Under the pieces are notes generated by a model. It saw only the letters and a list, made by a program, of their open reading frames with translations, searched no databases and was not told where the DNA came from. From contig JBBHKE010003360.1 in assembly GCA_037447655.1 (NCBI GenBank), positions 312,403 through 376,402 of the forward strand: DNA of 64,000 nt, read 5' to 3'. Of this stretch, positions 49,531 through 60,677 are shown in pieces. A program made the translations under genes and the position numbers. The DNA comes from Zygnema cylindricum. Taxonomy: Eukaryota > Streptophyta > Zygnematophyceae > Zygnematales > Zygnemataceae. How positions within the stretch are numbered: position 1 is the first letter of the stretch; each line of letters opens with the position of its first letter.

Positions 49531-50099
49531 CTTTAAGAGCGTTGTTCCATTGGGCGGTCTTTGTAAACGTCAAAAATTTGTTTACAGAAGCTATCGTTCC
49601 ATTGTGTCGGGTTAGTAACCGACATTTTATTTGAGTGGCACAATCTGATTTGTCCACGTAATAGATGGATATGATTATGATAATCTTCAAAGAATCTCCG
49701 ACAGCGAATTGTGACCACATATTTTTACTAGCAAAGGTAAAATGTGACTCGTACGACGTATTGAATAAAATCTGTACGGGCGGACGAAACTTAAGATTTG
49801 TAAAAGCGTACAAAAATCTTAGATTGGTTATTGGATGGCAACAGAAGCGTGAAACAATATCCCTCGTCAAAGATTTTATTGCAGCTTCCGGTGGGCTCGC
49901 ATCCTCCCTGGCGGAAGGCACATGTCATATGCGACGTGTACCCACCTAGTCGCGCGGTCGTCGTGGATATTTGTTCACTTTTCCACGAAGCACGGTGCTA
50001 TTCGTTCAGACGCTAAAAATCGACCTACGCTGGGTCACTTATTCCGAACTGAAAGTGTCAGACGATGGCGTATCCGATTATGCATCTGAAGGCCCACGT
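49531..50099. other. Intergenic stretch, no gene recognised
   Basis: Frames on both strands overlap, and none carries a motif. GTTCCATTG occurs twice, near 49545 and 49590, which may be part of an uncharacterised repeat. Confidence 0.35.
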
Positions 50100-50690
50100 T
50101 TACGCCCATAAACGTGGAGAGTCAAATCGCTCATAATTGCTTAAAATCAGCCTAAACATCCCTTGGCTACCTTTTTCAGCAATGAAATAAACTTCCTCCT
50201 CAAAGCTAGCAGTGAAGGTTCCCTTCCTACTGCTAGGCTCAAAACCCTTATCATCTAACACAGACGTTGAGATGAGGATTTTGTTTAGCTCTAAAATAAA
50301 CAACACATCAGAGAATGTCACAATGGATGCCTTTCCCTCCACATAGACTAGCACATCTACCGATCCTACCATAGTAGTAGTGACTACCCTCCCATCCCCA
50401 TACTCTATCTCTACGGTGGGAATCTTTCTCATCTTAGTGAACAGGTGTTTATCCTTACACATGTGCATGGAGGCACCGGAATCCACAATCTAACCTCCTT
50501 CACCTTTCAAACCTCCAAAAGCACATTTTTGCTTTCGAGGAATTTCGACCTCGGTCTTTGCCTCCAACTCCTCATCCAGCAAGAGCTCCTCGTCCTCGTC
50601 CTCAAATTCCTCCTCGTGTACCTGAGTCACAAGAGCCTTTTTATTTCCTCTTGGAGGTCCACCGATCTGCCCCTCCTTTAACCGAAGTTC
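50100..50690 (-). pseudogene. Copia-type retrotransposon fragment: aspartic protease region
   Basis: The minus strand encodes IVDSGASMHMCKD, the retropepsin active site (DSGA) typical of Ty1/Copia polyproteins, followed by a beta-rich stretch with SDVLFILELNKILISTSVL. A glutamate-rich linker precedes it. A TAG sits immediately before IVDSG, where Copia proteins usually have Trp, so the frame is broken. Integrase, reverse transcriptase and RNase H are absent. Confidence 0.75.
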
Positions 50691-50699
50691 GGTTAGCTT

Positions 50700-51135
50700 A
50701 GTGCACTATGTTGAAACATTAGAGATATAAGGTATTTTCTAGTTTTGAATAGCTTAATGGAAATAGATAAGAAAAGAGTAGGAATCCTGCCTCCACCTCT
50801 CCCCTCTATCCCCCATACTTTTCCTATTCACTAAAGGAGAGACAGGGTAGTGGAGCCATGGCTGCCTTGGCTCCTTAGGCTTTTCCTATTCACTAAAGGA
50901 GAGACGGGGTAGTGGAGCCATGGCTGCCTTGGCTCCTTAGGCAGGTCAGAAGAAATGACATAAGTCACTTCTACAAAGAAAGTTGAGTCAGGCAAGACTC
51001 GATGCTGCCTTAGCTCCTTAGGCAGGTCAGAAGAAGTGACATAAGTCACTTCTACCAAAAAGGTTGAGATTGGTAGGACTCAAACCTCCGACCGGCAAGG
51101 CGAGGCATAGCCGTTAGCCTTAGTCCGCCTGTCAT
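50700..51135 (-). repeat. tRNA-derived SINE-like repeat with internal 61-bp tandem units
   Basis: On the minus strand the region starts with a tRNA-like head (TAAGGCTAACGG as a possible A box, GGTTTGAGTCC as B box near 51085). It is followed by a body with AAGTGACTTATGTCACTT and tandem copies of a unit containing GGAGAGACAGGGTAGTGGAG (starting near 50819 and 50880). A diverged partial copy of its tail lies at 53230-53380. Confidence 0.6.
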
Positions 51136-51139
51136 AGTC

Positions 51140-51739
51140 TGTTAGAGTACATGGGGTATGATAAGTATTTAAATATATTAGAGTTCACTAATCTGATTTA
51201 CGAAATTACGGATAAATAGCATAGAAACAATTCGGATTATAGTGCAAACTTGAAACCGCACGAAATAAATTTACCGAACATTGATTTTCAACGGCTAGCA
51301 TTCAAAGCCGTTTTGGATCCAACGGCGCGCATCATTGCCGAGATCCCAGAATGGGCGCTTTGGCTGTTTTCAGGCTTGACCTGACCTGGCGCCACGTGGC
51401 AAGATAACATTAGAAAGCAGGAATACCGGAGAGCATGAGGGCGAGTCCAGAAAGTACAGGCGTCCACTCTATGGCCGAGACAAACCGTACAAAAAGTACA
51501 CCGGCCATAATACCTTTCTGTACTTTACAGTTTTATGATTGGTTCGTACATAAGTAGATAGGGGTTGTGAAAGGGTTTAGGACTTAGGAGATTTAGGCAG
51601 TATTCGCCTCCCTCCCAATGAGCTTGTATATATTTTGGTATCTTTGCCACTTGATTATTAATCGCCTAGTAGGGCGTTTTTAGCGATTACGTTTGCTGCA
51701 AACTCAGGGGAGTCCAGACTGCACAGGGGTGCAGTCACA
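51140..51739 (+). repeat. LTR, forward orientation (about 600 bp)
   Basis: It starts TGTTAGAGTAC and ends GTGCAGTCACA, giving TG...CA ends. It matches the reverse complement of 52613-53210 throughout, including CGGCTAGCATT and GGTTCGTACAT. Confidence 0.75.
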
Positions 51740-51940
51740 TTGCTTGTTTGCCTACTTGGGTATTTGTAATCCTAGCCAGAAACTATCTAGACGCTTCTTG
51801 AATTCTGTAGTCCAATAAGGCACACAGAATTGCAGGTTATGGGCCCACCCTCTAGGGTGCCCATCTTCAACGGATCTGAGTTCATTTGTTAGGAAGCCAT
51901 TAGTGTAAGGGCTTTGTGTGAAAAATGATACTGGGGTATC

Positions 51941-52612
51941 GTGAGTGGACAAGTGAAACGTCCATCTGAAGGAATTTCAACAGGGTTTAGTGGAGTGAGG
52001 TTTTCTGTAGCAGTATCTGCTCCAATGGAGGAGGAAGACAGCGTAGACAACGGTGTGTTCGAAAAGGAGAAAGGGAAGGAGACACCTCTTACTCCTATGG
52101 CCACGGTACCCGATAGGGCGGCCGTGAAGACCGAAGAAAACGATATTCAAATGTGGGGGTATACAAACATGGCAGCCAGACACTTCATTGTGAGGCATCT
52201 TACTCAAGCTTTGGTATACTCCCATCTCCACATCTTTAAGGCCGAGGAGTTGTGGGAGAACTTAGTGGATATTTATAGAGCCGGTACCATTCAAGAGCTC
52301 CAGTTGGCCGAGCAACGGTTAGGGGAGTATACTTACAAAAGGGGGAAAATGCTAGACTATTGTAATGACCTCTCTTGTTTGTATATGGAGATGGAGAGTG
52401 CCGAGTAGACCAGTACAATGAAAATGAAAGTCAACACTCTCATCATGAAGTTGCCTAATGAGTTTGAGAACATAGTGTACCGAGTGCAGGAAATGGATGA
52501 CAGTGCAATTGTGTGTCCCCCATTTGGACCAAAATTGAGGAAGCCTTTAGGTAGTTTTTCACTAACCCACTTTCAACTAGAACAACTCCCACCCAAGCAG
52601 GCAACTAGACAA
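51941..52612 (+). pseudogene. Copia-type gag remnant between inverted LTRs
   Basis: The translation contains ELWENLVDIYRAGTIQELQL and MLDYCNDLSCLYMEME, then, after an in-frame TAG at 52406-52408, the same frame continues with MKLPNEFENIVYRVQEM. This is the layout of the gag polypeptide of plant Copia elements. The nucleocapsid zinc knuckle and pol are missing. It lies between the two inverted LTRs. Confidence 0.7.
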
Positions 52613-53210
52613 TGTGACTGCACCCCTGTGTAGTCTGGACACCCCTGAGTCCACAACAAAAAGAATCACACTTAACGCCTGACCAAGCGATTAATTATCA
52701 AGTGGCAAAGATGTCAATATTTATACAAGCTTGTTGGGAGAGAGGCGGCTACCTCCTCAATCCTCTAAGTAATAAACCCCTCTCACAACCCCTATCTACT
52801 GATGTACGAACCAATCAGAAAACTGTAGAGTACAGAAAGGTACTAAAGCCAATGTACTTTTTTTACGACTTGTGTACGAGAAGGCCATGGAGTAGACTCT
52901 TGTCTCCTTCGGACTCGTCCTCATGCTCCCCGGGATTGGTGCTTCCCAATTATATCTTGCCACGTGTTGCTAGGTCATGTCACGTCCGAAAAATCGCCAA
53001 GGCGCCTATTTTAGGATCTCGGCGATGAAGCGGGCCGTCTGATCCAAACCGGCTTTTAATGCTAGCCGTTCAAAACAAATGTCCGGTACATTTGTTTCGT
53101 GCGCACTATAAAATCAACCTTGTTTCTATATCTTCTAATATTTATTCCGTTAATCAGATTAATGCTCAAGTTACTGTTTAAATAGCAACCACACCCTATT
53201 TATTCTAACG
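52613..53210 (-). repeat. LTR, reverse orientation (about 598 bp)
   Basis: It begins TGTGACTGCACCCCTGTG, the reverse complement of the end of the first LTR, and finishes near TATTCTAACG. The size agrees within two bases with 51140-51739. Confidence 0.75.
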
Positions 53211-53391
53211 GACTACTACTGTAGAAATTAATGGTTTTTAGTATTTTCTAGGTCTGAATAGAAACAAAGAAGCCGAGGCAGTCTACCTCTAGCTTCTCTC
53301 TCCAACTCTCAAACTTGTCGCAGTCACTGAGAAATTGGAGAGGAAGCTAGAGCCATGGCTACCTAGGCTATCCTCAGGTTTACGGGAAATT

Positions 53392-53836
53392 TTGTCGCTT
53401 TCCCTAAGATTTTCGAAATGAATAGTGTACTATCGTGTCAGATTTGCGACGCTTTGTCGCTTTCCCTAAGATTTTCGAAATGAATAGTGTACTATCGTGT
53501 CAGATTTGCGACGCTTTGTCGCGTTCCCTTTGATTTGCGAATTAAATAGCTTACTACAGTACCGTGTCAGATTTGCGACGCTAATCATGATGCCACGTAC
53601 TTCCACGATACCAAAAGTACAAAGAACAATAATGTTGGAAAAAAAAAATACAAAATTTTCATTTTTTATGGTTTTTTGTTTGACTGACCGTAACTGACCG
53701 TTTTTTTTTTTCCTGGTGAGTCAACCGACCGTAACCGCCCGACCCCCAAAATTTGGCAACCGAATCCGTTCCGGATCCGGCGCGGGCGGTCGGTTAACGG
53801 TCGGTCACGGTTTCGGTTGACCGTTTGCGACCTCTG
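53392..53836. mobile_element. hAT-like element related to 4846-5470, left end missing, with 62-bp tandem units
   Basis: It ends GCGACCTCTG at 53836, followed by GTGTCAAG. The body contains about three copies of a 62-bp unit starting TTGTCGC (53392, 53454, 53516). The left terminus is not visible and may be cut by the SINE-like tail at 53230-53380. Confidence 0.65.
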
Positions 53837-55580
53837 GTGTCAAGTAACGCCGTCGACAGGGGAAATGGAGTGCGTCGCCACGGAAAAGCGTACTCAGATT
53901 TGATTCCAAGTCATAAAGGCGAAGGAAAATCACAATAACCCGTTCGCACATGTTCAAGTGTCGAATATGTGAACACAGACTATAAGTTTGGTTTAATTAG
54001 CGTTATTGCTCCAATTTCGGCTTTTTTAAGTATATAAATAGTGTAAAGTAAAATATGAATCAGTTCGTTCGTAAACTGCTCATTATTTTGTACAGACCTA
54101 CAGAATAAGCGTCAGATATAAGCGTCAACACAGGAAATTGAGTGCGTCGCCACGAAAAAGTGCACTCGGATTTGAATCCCAGTCATAAAGACGAGAGAGA
54201 ATCGCGAGAACCTGTTCTCACATGTTCAAGCGTCGAACATGTGAACAACCGCGGCTACATCCAAATTAGTGTTAGGTGTGTCTAAATTAGCGTTAGTTTT
54301 TGACTTTTTGTTGGCGTTAGGCCTTTAACCCAAAATAGAGTTTAAGTTTAATAACGATTCAAGGTGTATGTCAACCTTTTATTTGAATATTTCCGAACAA
54401 TATCATCATACATTTAGTCCATACGAAAAGTATAAGCATTTCACGAAAGGTTCAAAATCTATAAAAAATAACGAAATCTCGAAAAAATGACACAATCCGT
54501 ACGAATGAGATATCTATGGCTAGAAACCATGAAGTTGGAAGGAAGGCAAAAGCCGTACTTCTTTTAGAAGGAAGGCAAAAATTGTACTATTTCTGACAAG
54601 AATGCATACTTCTTTTCGGCAAAAATTTTACAGTCACCTTGTCCGAAGGCACGTGACTTTGGGGACGTGTGAAAATTTTATTTTTTCGTCGTCTCACGTG
54701 TCTATCGTCCACGTGTACAAATTTTACAGGTTCTCTGATGGTGTCACTCACCTCCGTGAGGTGTGTTCACCATTATAGAGGCGGATGGAGCGATTGCTTC
54801 GCGGATGAAGACCATAATATAATCGGACGGTCGATGTTTTCTCTTGGATCCTTGGAGAATCGTAATCTTAGGCTTGTGCCCATGTGTTCAAGTAAGGGTT
54901 TTTTTTCCGTCGTATTCACAAAAAATGGGACTTGCAACGAGAAAATCTTACGCCGTACGAAAAATGGGCAAGAAACAAAGTACTTTTTGCGTCATCTTGG
55001 AACTTGGATGGTACGTAAATTTGGCGTTATTATCATCGCGACCCATTTCAACGTCACGCCAACTCATCTTCACACTTGTCGTGGAATGAATTCGCGACCT
55101 GATTTTAATTGAAATAATACACTATTGACGAATAGAAAACCGAGATTGCACGAGTCAAACGTTTTCGAAAATTATGCACGAAGGAGAGCATGCGCTATTT
55201 TTTTCCCTGCACGTCACGCGGATGTACGTACGAAAATGACGAGCATGTACGGAAAAAAAATCGTTGGGGTCTCGGACCTCAACTTTCATTCATGAGTCCT
55301 TTGCAAAAGTTTACGTCGTCCTCGTCTCTTCCCCTTTTTCTCACTTGACCACTCCTCTTTCTCTCTTATTTATATGAGATGTAACAACAACAGTATGAAA
55401 TAAAAGATATATATATATATATATATTTTCTTTTTTTTTAATATTTTTAGTCTGAGTTTGATGGCATATCCAATGATAAAAGAGAAGAAAAAGAAATCGG
55501 GAAGCCATGGCGGAAAATCTTCGTATTGATGACGTCACATGGTAGCATGACTTCTCTATGTCACAAAACCCTAAACATCT
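53837..55580. other. Repeat-derived intergenic stretch, no gene recognised
   Basis: It contains a duplicated segment with GCGTCGCCACG (near 53870 and 54150), an isolated TA-CAC element end AACGATTCAAGGTGTA near 54353-54368, and a TATATA run at 55409-55427. The open frame at 54669-55112 has no motif. Confidence 0.4.
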
Positions 55581-56063
55581 ACAACGTCAATAGACGATGA
55601 AGTTCATGTAGATGGGTCCGTTACCAAGGACGAGGACGGCGAAGAGGACGAGAACATGGACGATTTTATAAACGATGAAGTCGAGGAAGATGGGTCCTCT
55701 AGCGAGGATGAGGAAGAGGACGAGGACAAGAAAGAGGAAGAGGAAAAGAACGATGAAAGGGAAGACGAAGAGGGCTTGAATAAAACGAGCAACCAAGGAA
55801 AGGAGAGTTCAAAGAAAGAGGACGATGACGAGGATGAGGTCGAAAAAAAGGAAGTAGAAGAGGAAGAGCCAGAAAAAGATGAATACTGTGTATGCGGTGG
55901 GAATGGGAGTAGAGGCAAAATAGAAGAGACGCTTGAGAAGGAAATCGGAGAGGAAAGTGGAGGAATAAAGGATCGTCCGTTAAAAAGAAAGAGGATTCGT
56001 AGGGAAAGAGTAATTAAAGGTAAAGGAAACCAAGAAATCGACGTGGCAGGCTCCCAATACTAG
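55575..56063 (+). CDS. Acidic, charged open frame of unknown function (no secure start)
   Basis: The frame is open from 55575 to the stop at 56063, with ATG at 55656. The 135-residue ATG form is mostly Glu, Asp and Lys, ends with a basic cluster (LKRKRIRRER) and contains one YCVCGGNG. The front part shows two diverged direct repeats around GATGAAGT...GATGGGTCC (55596 and 55674). No homolog is recognised. It could be a nuclear-type acidic protein fragment, a transposon-borne frame or a product of GA-rich repeats. Confidence 0.25.
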   Translation, partial: TSTTSIDDEVHVDGSVTKDEDGEEDENMDDFINDEVEEDGSSSEDEEEDEDKKEEEEKNDEREDEEGLNKTSNQGKESSKKEDDDEDEVEKKEVEEEEPEKDEYCVCGGNGSRGKIEETLEKEIGEESGGIKDRPLKRKRIRRERVIKGKGNQEIDVAGSQY

Positions 56064-56509
56064 GGCCCAGATGATGTGCTCCAAAGCGAAGAAGTGGAAA
56101 GAGCAACGAAGCCCTATAAACGACGTGTTGTTGTTGAGAGTGACGGAGAAGGTGGAGAGGGAGACGGTAGACGAGGAAAATAAATGGACGAGGAAGTAGC
56201 CTAAGATAGTCCGTAGAGGAATCTTGGAGTAGACTTAGAGGAAGCTTTTTAGGGGCTACCTTGAAGAGAAAAAGTTTAAAGTCCATAGATTAGGAATGGA
56301 AAGGGGGGAGGGTGAGTGTGTAAGTTAAAACCTAGCAGGATAACTCGGGGTGTCGGGGGAAGAAGTGTAGGGATTATGATGGACAATGAGGGCTTACATC
56401 CTACTCTATCATTGTGTTTGTTGAATGGCGCATTTGTTGTTTTATTTAAGCTCGTTGTGTGGTTGTGGGCTATGCTTTGTATGTAACGAACCTAATCATA
56501 TAAACACCA

Positions 56510-56579
56510 GACGATATGGACGAGTGGTAAGGCCGAAAATCTTGAATTCTCGTTCCCCAGTACGAATCTGGGTGTCGTC
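56510..56579 (+). tRNA. Degenerate tRNA-like sequence (pseudo-tRNA or SINE head)
   Basis: The 7-bp acceptor stem GACGATA/TGTCGTC pairs fully, counting one G-U. The D-loop word GAGTGGTAAGG is typical. The T arm CCCAG-TACGAAT-CTGGG has a perfect 5-bp stem. The anticodon stem has an A-C mismatch, and the 7-nt loop TCTTGAA lacks U at position 33, so it is probably not functional. Confidence 0.45.
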
Positions 56580-56719
56580 AACTCTCTCTCATTTGTACGC
56601 TGACTTATGCTCCGGTTAATAAGGTGCATTACTTACGTTTGGGCCAAAACACCTGGTTATACATAGGGTGTTTAGAGGGATTTCCGCGTAGAACCCGCCC
56701 ATCATTATATTTTATTAGG

Positions 56720-59370
56720 AAACTACAATTCGGTACCTATCCGACGACCTAAAGAAGGACGAAAATGGAGAAGGAACGGGAGAGATATGAGTTCGGATAC
56801 AATTCCTCAAAAAAGGTCAGTAATTGGGTCAAAATACCTGTTAGGAAAAATGGACTCTACCTCCGGTTGTAGGCTAAGTCTTTGGACTCCAATGGTTATG
56901 CTAGTCAACTCTGAACAAGAATACAGTCGGTTACTTAAATTTTTCAGCGGTACACGGACGGCGGCGAACGGGGGAGGGACGAGAGAGAGGTTAAAAGTTA
57001 GTGAATTAGAAACTAAAAAATGGCCTAAAAAATCACCAAAGTAGCCGGTTAAACATCGTCGATTTCTGTGGTATTTTGTATGATACCCGGGCGACGTTAT
57101 ATCCTTGTCGTCATGTACGGGTTATTACCTAACCAACGAACTAAAGACGGCACCAAACGGAGAAAGGACCGGAGAAAAAAAAGGTCCTTAAATTGGCCAA
57201 AATACTGGGTAGAGAAAATTGGCTTTACCTTCGGGTGTAGGGTTAGTCTTTTGACTCCGCTAGTTATGCTAGTCAAATTTGAACAAGAATAGAGGATTTC
57301 ACTTAAATTTTTCAAGGACGGCACGGATTTCGGGGAACGGGGGAGGGAGGACACACACACAATTTTCTAACTCCGCCCCTAAAAATGGTCCGAAAAATGG
57401 ACCAAAACACCGATTGTAAAGTCGGTATTTTCCGTGACTTTTTGTACAATACCCCGCCGGTGTTACAATTTACTCGGAAATTACATCGCATTACCTATCC
57501 AAAGACGTATAGAAGGGCTCGGACGGAGAAGTAAAAAGAGAGTTACAATATCCGACTTTTTAGACCTAAAAATGTCCGCCAACGGACCGAACCACCGGGT
57601 ACAAAAGAAGAAGCTGTGTACCTCCGCCTCCGGTGGGTTATGCTAGTCGAATTTTAACAAGGACAGTGGATACGTGTTCCCTCGGGATCAAACTACAGCC
57701 GGATTGTACGGTGATGTTACCTCGGGGTCCGAACCTAAGTCTTTGTTTCCGCCAGTTATGCTAGTCAAATTTGAACAAAGATATCCGGGTAACATAGTAC
57801 GGAAGTGACCGCATGTTATATTTTTCTGTCAAATTACTAGTGTTGTGTATCGGTAAGGATTTTCCGATAACCGATATGGGCCATTTTTCGGGGACCCGAT
57901 AATCGATATATTGGTACAATATATCGCTATCGGTCTTATCGCCGATAAGTAGCCGATAATATCGGCTACTTATCGGCGATAATGCCGATAACGATAACTA
58001 TCGGCGATAACTGTACGAACCGTACAGATAAATGTACGGCATGTACACTCATATGTACGTCTTATTCCCCCGACAGTAGCCGGCATTATATATGTACGGC
58101 TTTAGTACGGCTCCAGTTAAAGCGATGTACCTTCCACATCCGACGCCGTGGCTTTGTCCCTTTCTTTTTTGAGATCCACTACAAACCTGCCACGTGTCAA
58201 TCCGTCGACTTTTTTGGCCAAAGCCGCCAAAAAAGCCATTCTGAGATGTCGGCGCTCACGCTGACAGTCCGCTCTTATTTTATCATTGAATGTCGTCCGT
58301 TCGATTCTAGCCGCGCGCATAATGTTATTCTGCATCCGTTGTACTTTGTGCCCGCCGTCTTTTTACCGTTTCATGATAATCAGTTTATCGGTACAATTCC
58401 GTACATTCCCGTCAAATTTATGTACAGTTAACCGCCCAAAAAGTACTACAAAGTGCAACGTATTTTTTCGTCAAATTCCGTACATTTCCCGTAAAAAGCC
58501 GTACATTTCACGTAAATTTCCGTTCAGTTTACCGGACAGAAAGCATTCCGGACAGAAAGTACAGAAAGTACAAATATATCGGGACCGCTGACCGTTCGAT
58601 AACGATAACTATCGGTATCGGTGTTATCGCGATAAGTTTTTTACCGATACACAACATTACAAATTACACCTTGTTACTTATCCGACGACCTAAAGAAGGC
58701 AGCAAATGGAGAGAGGAGAGAGGACGGGAGAAATATGCCTTTCCAAATTCTCTCCAAAAAATGGTCCGGAAATGGACTAAAACAGCGATTCCTCAAAGAC
58801 ATTTCCCGTCGTTTTTTAGTTGGTACACGTATACAATTATATTTTTATCTTCATCCTCATATTATTATCTATCCGAAGATAGAAAGAAGGCAGAAAACGG
58901 AGGAGGGACAAGAAAGATACATTTTCTGAATTCCCTCCGAAAAATGGTTCGGAAACTGACTAAAACAGCGATTCCTCATCGACATTTGCCGTGGTTTTTC
59001 TATGGTACCGGTATATTATTATAAATTTTGGGTAATCCTCACATTATTATCTATCCACCGATATAAAGAAGGCAGCAAACGGTTAAGGGACGGGAAAGAT
59101 TCATTTTTCTGAATTCCCTACCAAAAATGGTCATGAAATGGACTAGAATGCCGGTTACAAAACATGTGTTTTTTCGAGGTTTTTGTAAAGGGACCACCGT
59201 GTATTATATTATTTCGGACCAGAGAGAACCCACACCTTCCAAACGAGCTGTCGAGAGCACCGATCAGACAAGGGAATGTGGAGATGCATTGTTTCGCCTT
59301 CCAAGGGAAAGAATGCTCTGAAAAAGGCACATTTTTTACCATTTTTGAGACCGAAAAAAACTAATTTATG
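56720..59370. repeat. Diverged satellite-like tandem array, period about 185 bp
   Basis: The words AAATGGAGA/AACGGGGGAGGG recur at about 56764, 56968, 57156, 57336, 57521, 58705, 58896 and 59079, that is every 180-203 bp outside the gap. Each unit also shows CTATCCGACGACCTAAAGAA, a word like AAAAATGGTCCGAAAATGG, and GGTTATGCTAGTCAA in part of the array. Open frames in it are short and inconsistent. The array is interrupted by the element at 57838-58659. Confidence 0.7.
57838..58659. mobile_element. 822-bp hAT-like element with perfect 8-bp target duplication
   Basis: The left end is TAGTGTTGTGTATCGGTAA; the right end, reverse complemented, is TAATGTTGTGTATCGGTAA, so 18 of 19 bases match. CAAATTAC flanks it on both sides (57830-57837 and 58660-58667). 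The TAGTGTTG terminus and 8-bp duplication fit hAT. The ends are followed by multiple CGATAAC/GTTATCG palindromes. The interior shares CCGTACATTTCCCGTAAAA modules with 6081-6573. No transposase is present. Confidence 0.88.
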
Positions 59371-60130
59371 AAAATCGAACGAAACGAGTGTCGGCATTTA
59401 ATTCGGAGGCAACACGTTAATACAAACACATTTCACTTCAACAACTTTTTTGAAAAAACAGCCAAAACGGTCCCGGCATTAAGGTTTATAAAATGTTCCG
59501 CAGGCGGATCATTTTCGGAAAATGCTCCGATTTCGGAGCATTAAAGCATCCACGGAGGAACAAAAAATGAGCCAAAAACGGAACAAATTTAGCCGCTTTG
59601 TCGGTAAATTACTCCGGAGAATCCGCGAGGAATTTCTTATTGCTCTTTAAAGAGAAAAGTGTTCAAAATTTACCATTTATACGCAAAAATTATTAAACTT
59701 CAATTTTGGACATTTTTGTATTTCATTAAAAACTTGGTCAATTTTGCAAAAGATATGTCATCATGATTGCAAAAATGGTCCAAAAACGGACTAATTTGCA
59801 CTTAAATTGTAATTGATGCTTTTTGATTAGGCTTTATTCTGGTATTCTGGAGGAAATTAAGGTGGTTTGCAAGATTATGGAGATACCTACCCAACGAGGT
59901 ATCACGGGCTGAAATCCGAGAAAAGACGGCCGAAATATAACATTTTATAATTTTTAGTATTGATGTGGCACACTTGGAAATTTGGCTAAGTACCGGGATC
60001 TGTGTACGACGAGTCAAAAATGTTCGAAATTTGGCTAAGTACTAAGACCCCTATACGCGTCATTTGGCAGACCCCGAAATTTGGCTAAGTACTTTCCATC
60101 TTTTTTTTGTCCTGTCAATTTGCAGTCTGG
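59371..60130. other. Intergenic stretch, no gene recognised
   Basis: Three AATTTGGCTAAGTAC words (59980-60090) form a short degenerate tandem repeat. There is nothing else to report. Confidence 0.4.
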
Positions 60131-60237
60131 CGCGGATTAGCCCATTTTTATAAGGTATGGGAGGAAGGGAGGAGGGCAGGGTCCGACGCGGACTAGCCCA
60201 TTTTTATAAGGTATGGGAGGAAGGGAGGAGGGCAAAA
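60131..60237. repeat. Two 56-bp direct tandem copies
   Basis: A unit CGCGGATTAGCCCATTTTTA...GGGAGGAAGGGAGGAGG is repeated at 60131 and 60187 with very few differences. Confidence 0.85.
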
Positions 60238-60299
60238 AATTGACCGGAAAGCGTTTGCCATGAGCTTGGAAAGCGTTTGCCCCAAGCAAGGAAAAGCGC

Positions 60300-60640
60300 G
60301 TGTTACCTAGGATGTTCGCCGAGGTCTGAACCAAGGCTGGTTATTCCGTTTTAAAGGTTGCACATCCGTGATCACTCTTCTCTTTGGGATCTCTACGGCA
60401 CCGCAGTAGTTGGCATTGCGCTCCGGATGTCGCCTCTCACAATGTTCACAACCAAAAGGTGGGAGAGGAAGTAAGGGAGAAAAAAGTGTTTGATTGATCT
60501 TTGCTTGTAAACCCGCCACAAGCATGGAATGCGGGTGTACCTAGGATGCGAGGCTTTAACCTAAGGATCCCATCGCGATCCGAGGTTGCTTTTTCCGTTA
60601 TAAAGGTGCTGTAACCCGTGTCAACACTTCCCCGATTGGT
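60300..60640. repeat. Diverged pair of about 100-bp repeats
   Basis: Two segments starting GTTACCTAGGATG (60301) and GTGTACCTAGGATG (60535) continue in parallel to a TTCCGTT-TATAAAGG-like word. They look like the ends of an unidentified element. Confidence 0.4.
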
Positions 60641-60677
60641 ACACAAGGTGCCGGAGTTTGAAGGTGAAGTTTGAAGC

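Noticed and set aside
54669-55112. 147-codon plus-strand frame
   Set aside because: No domain or composition suggests a protein, and part of it overlaps sequence shared with the repeat at 486-1110.
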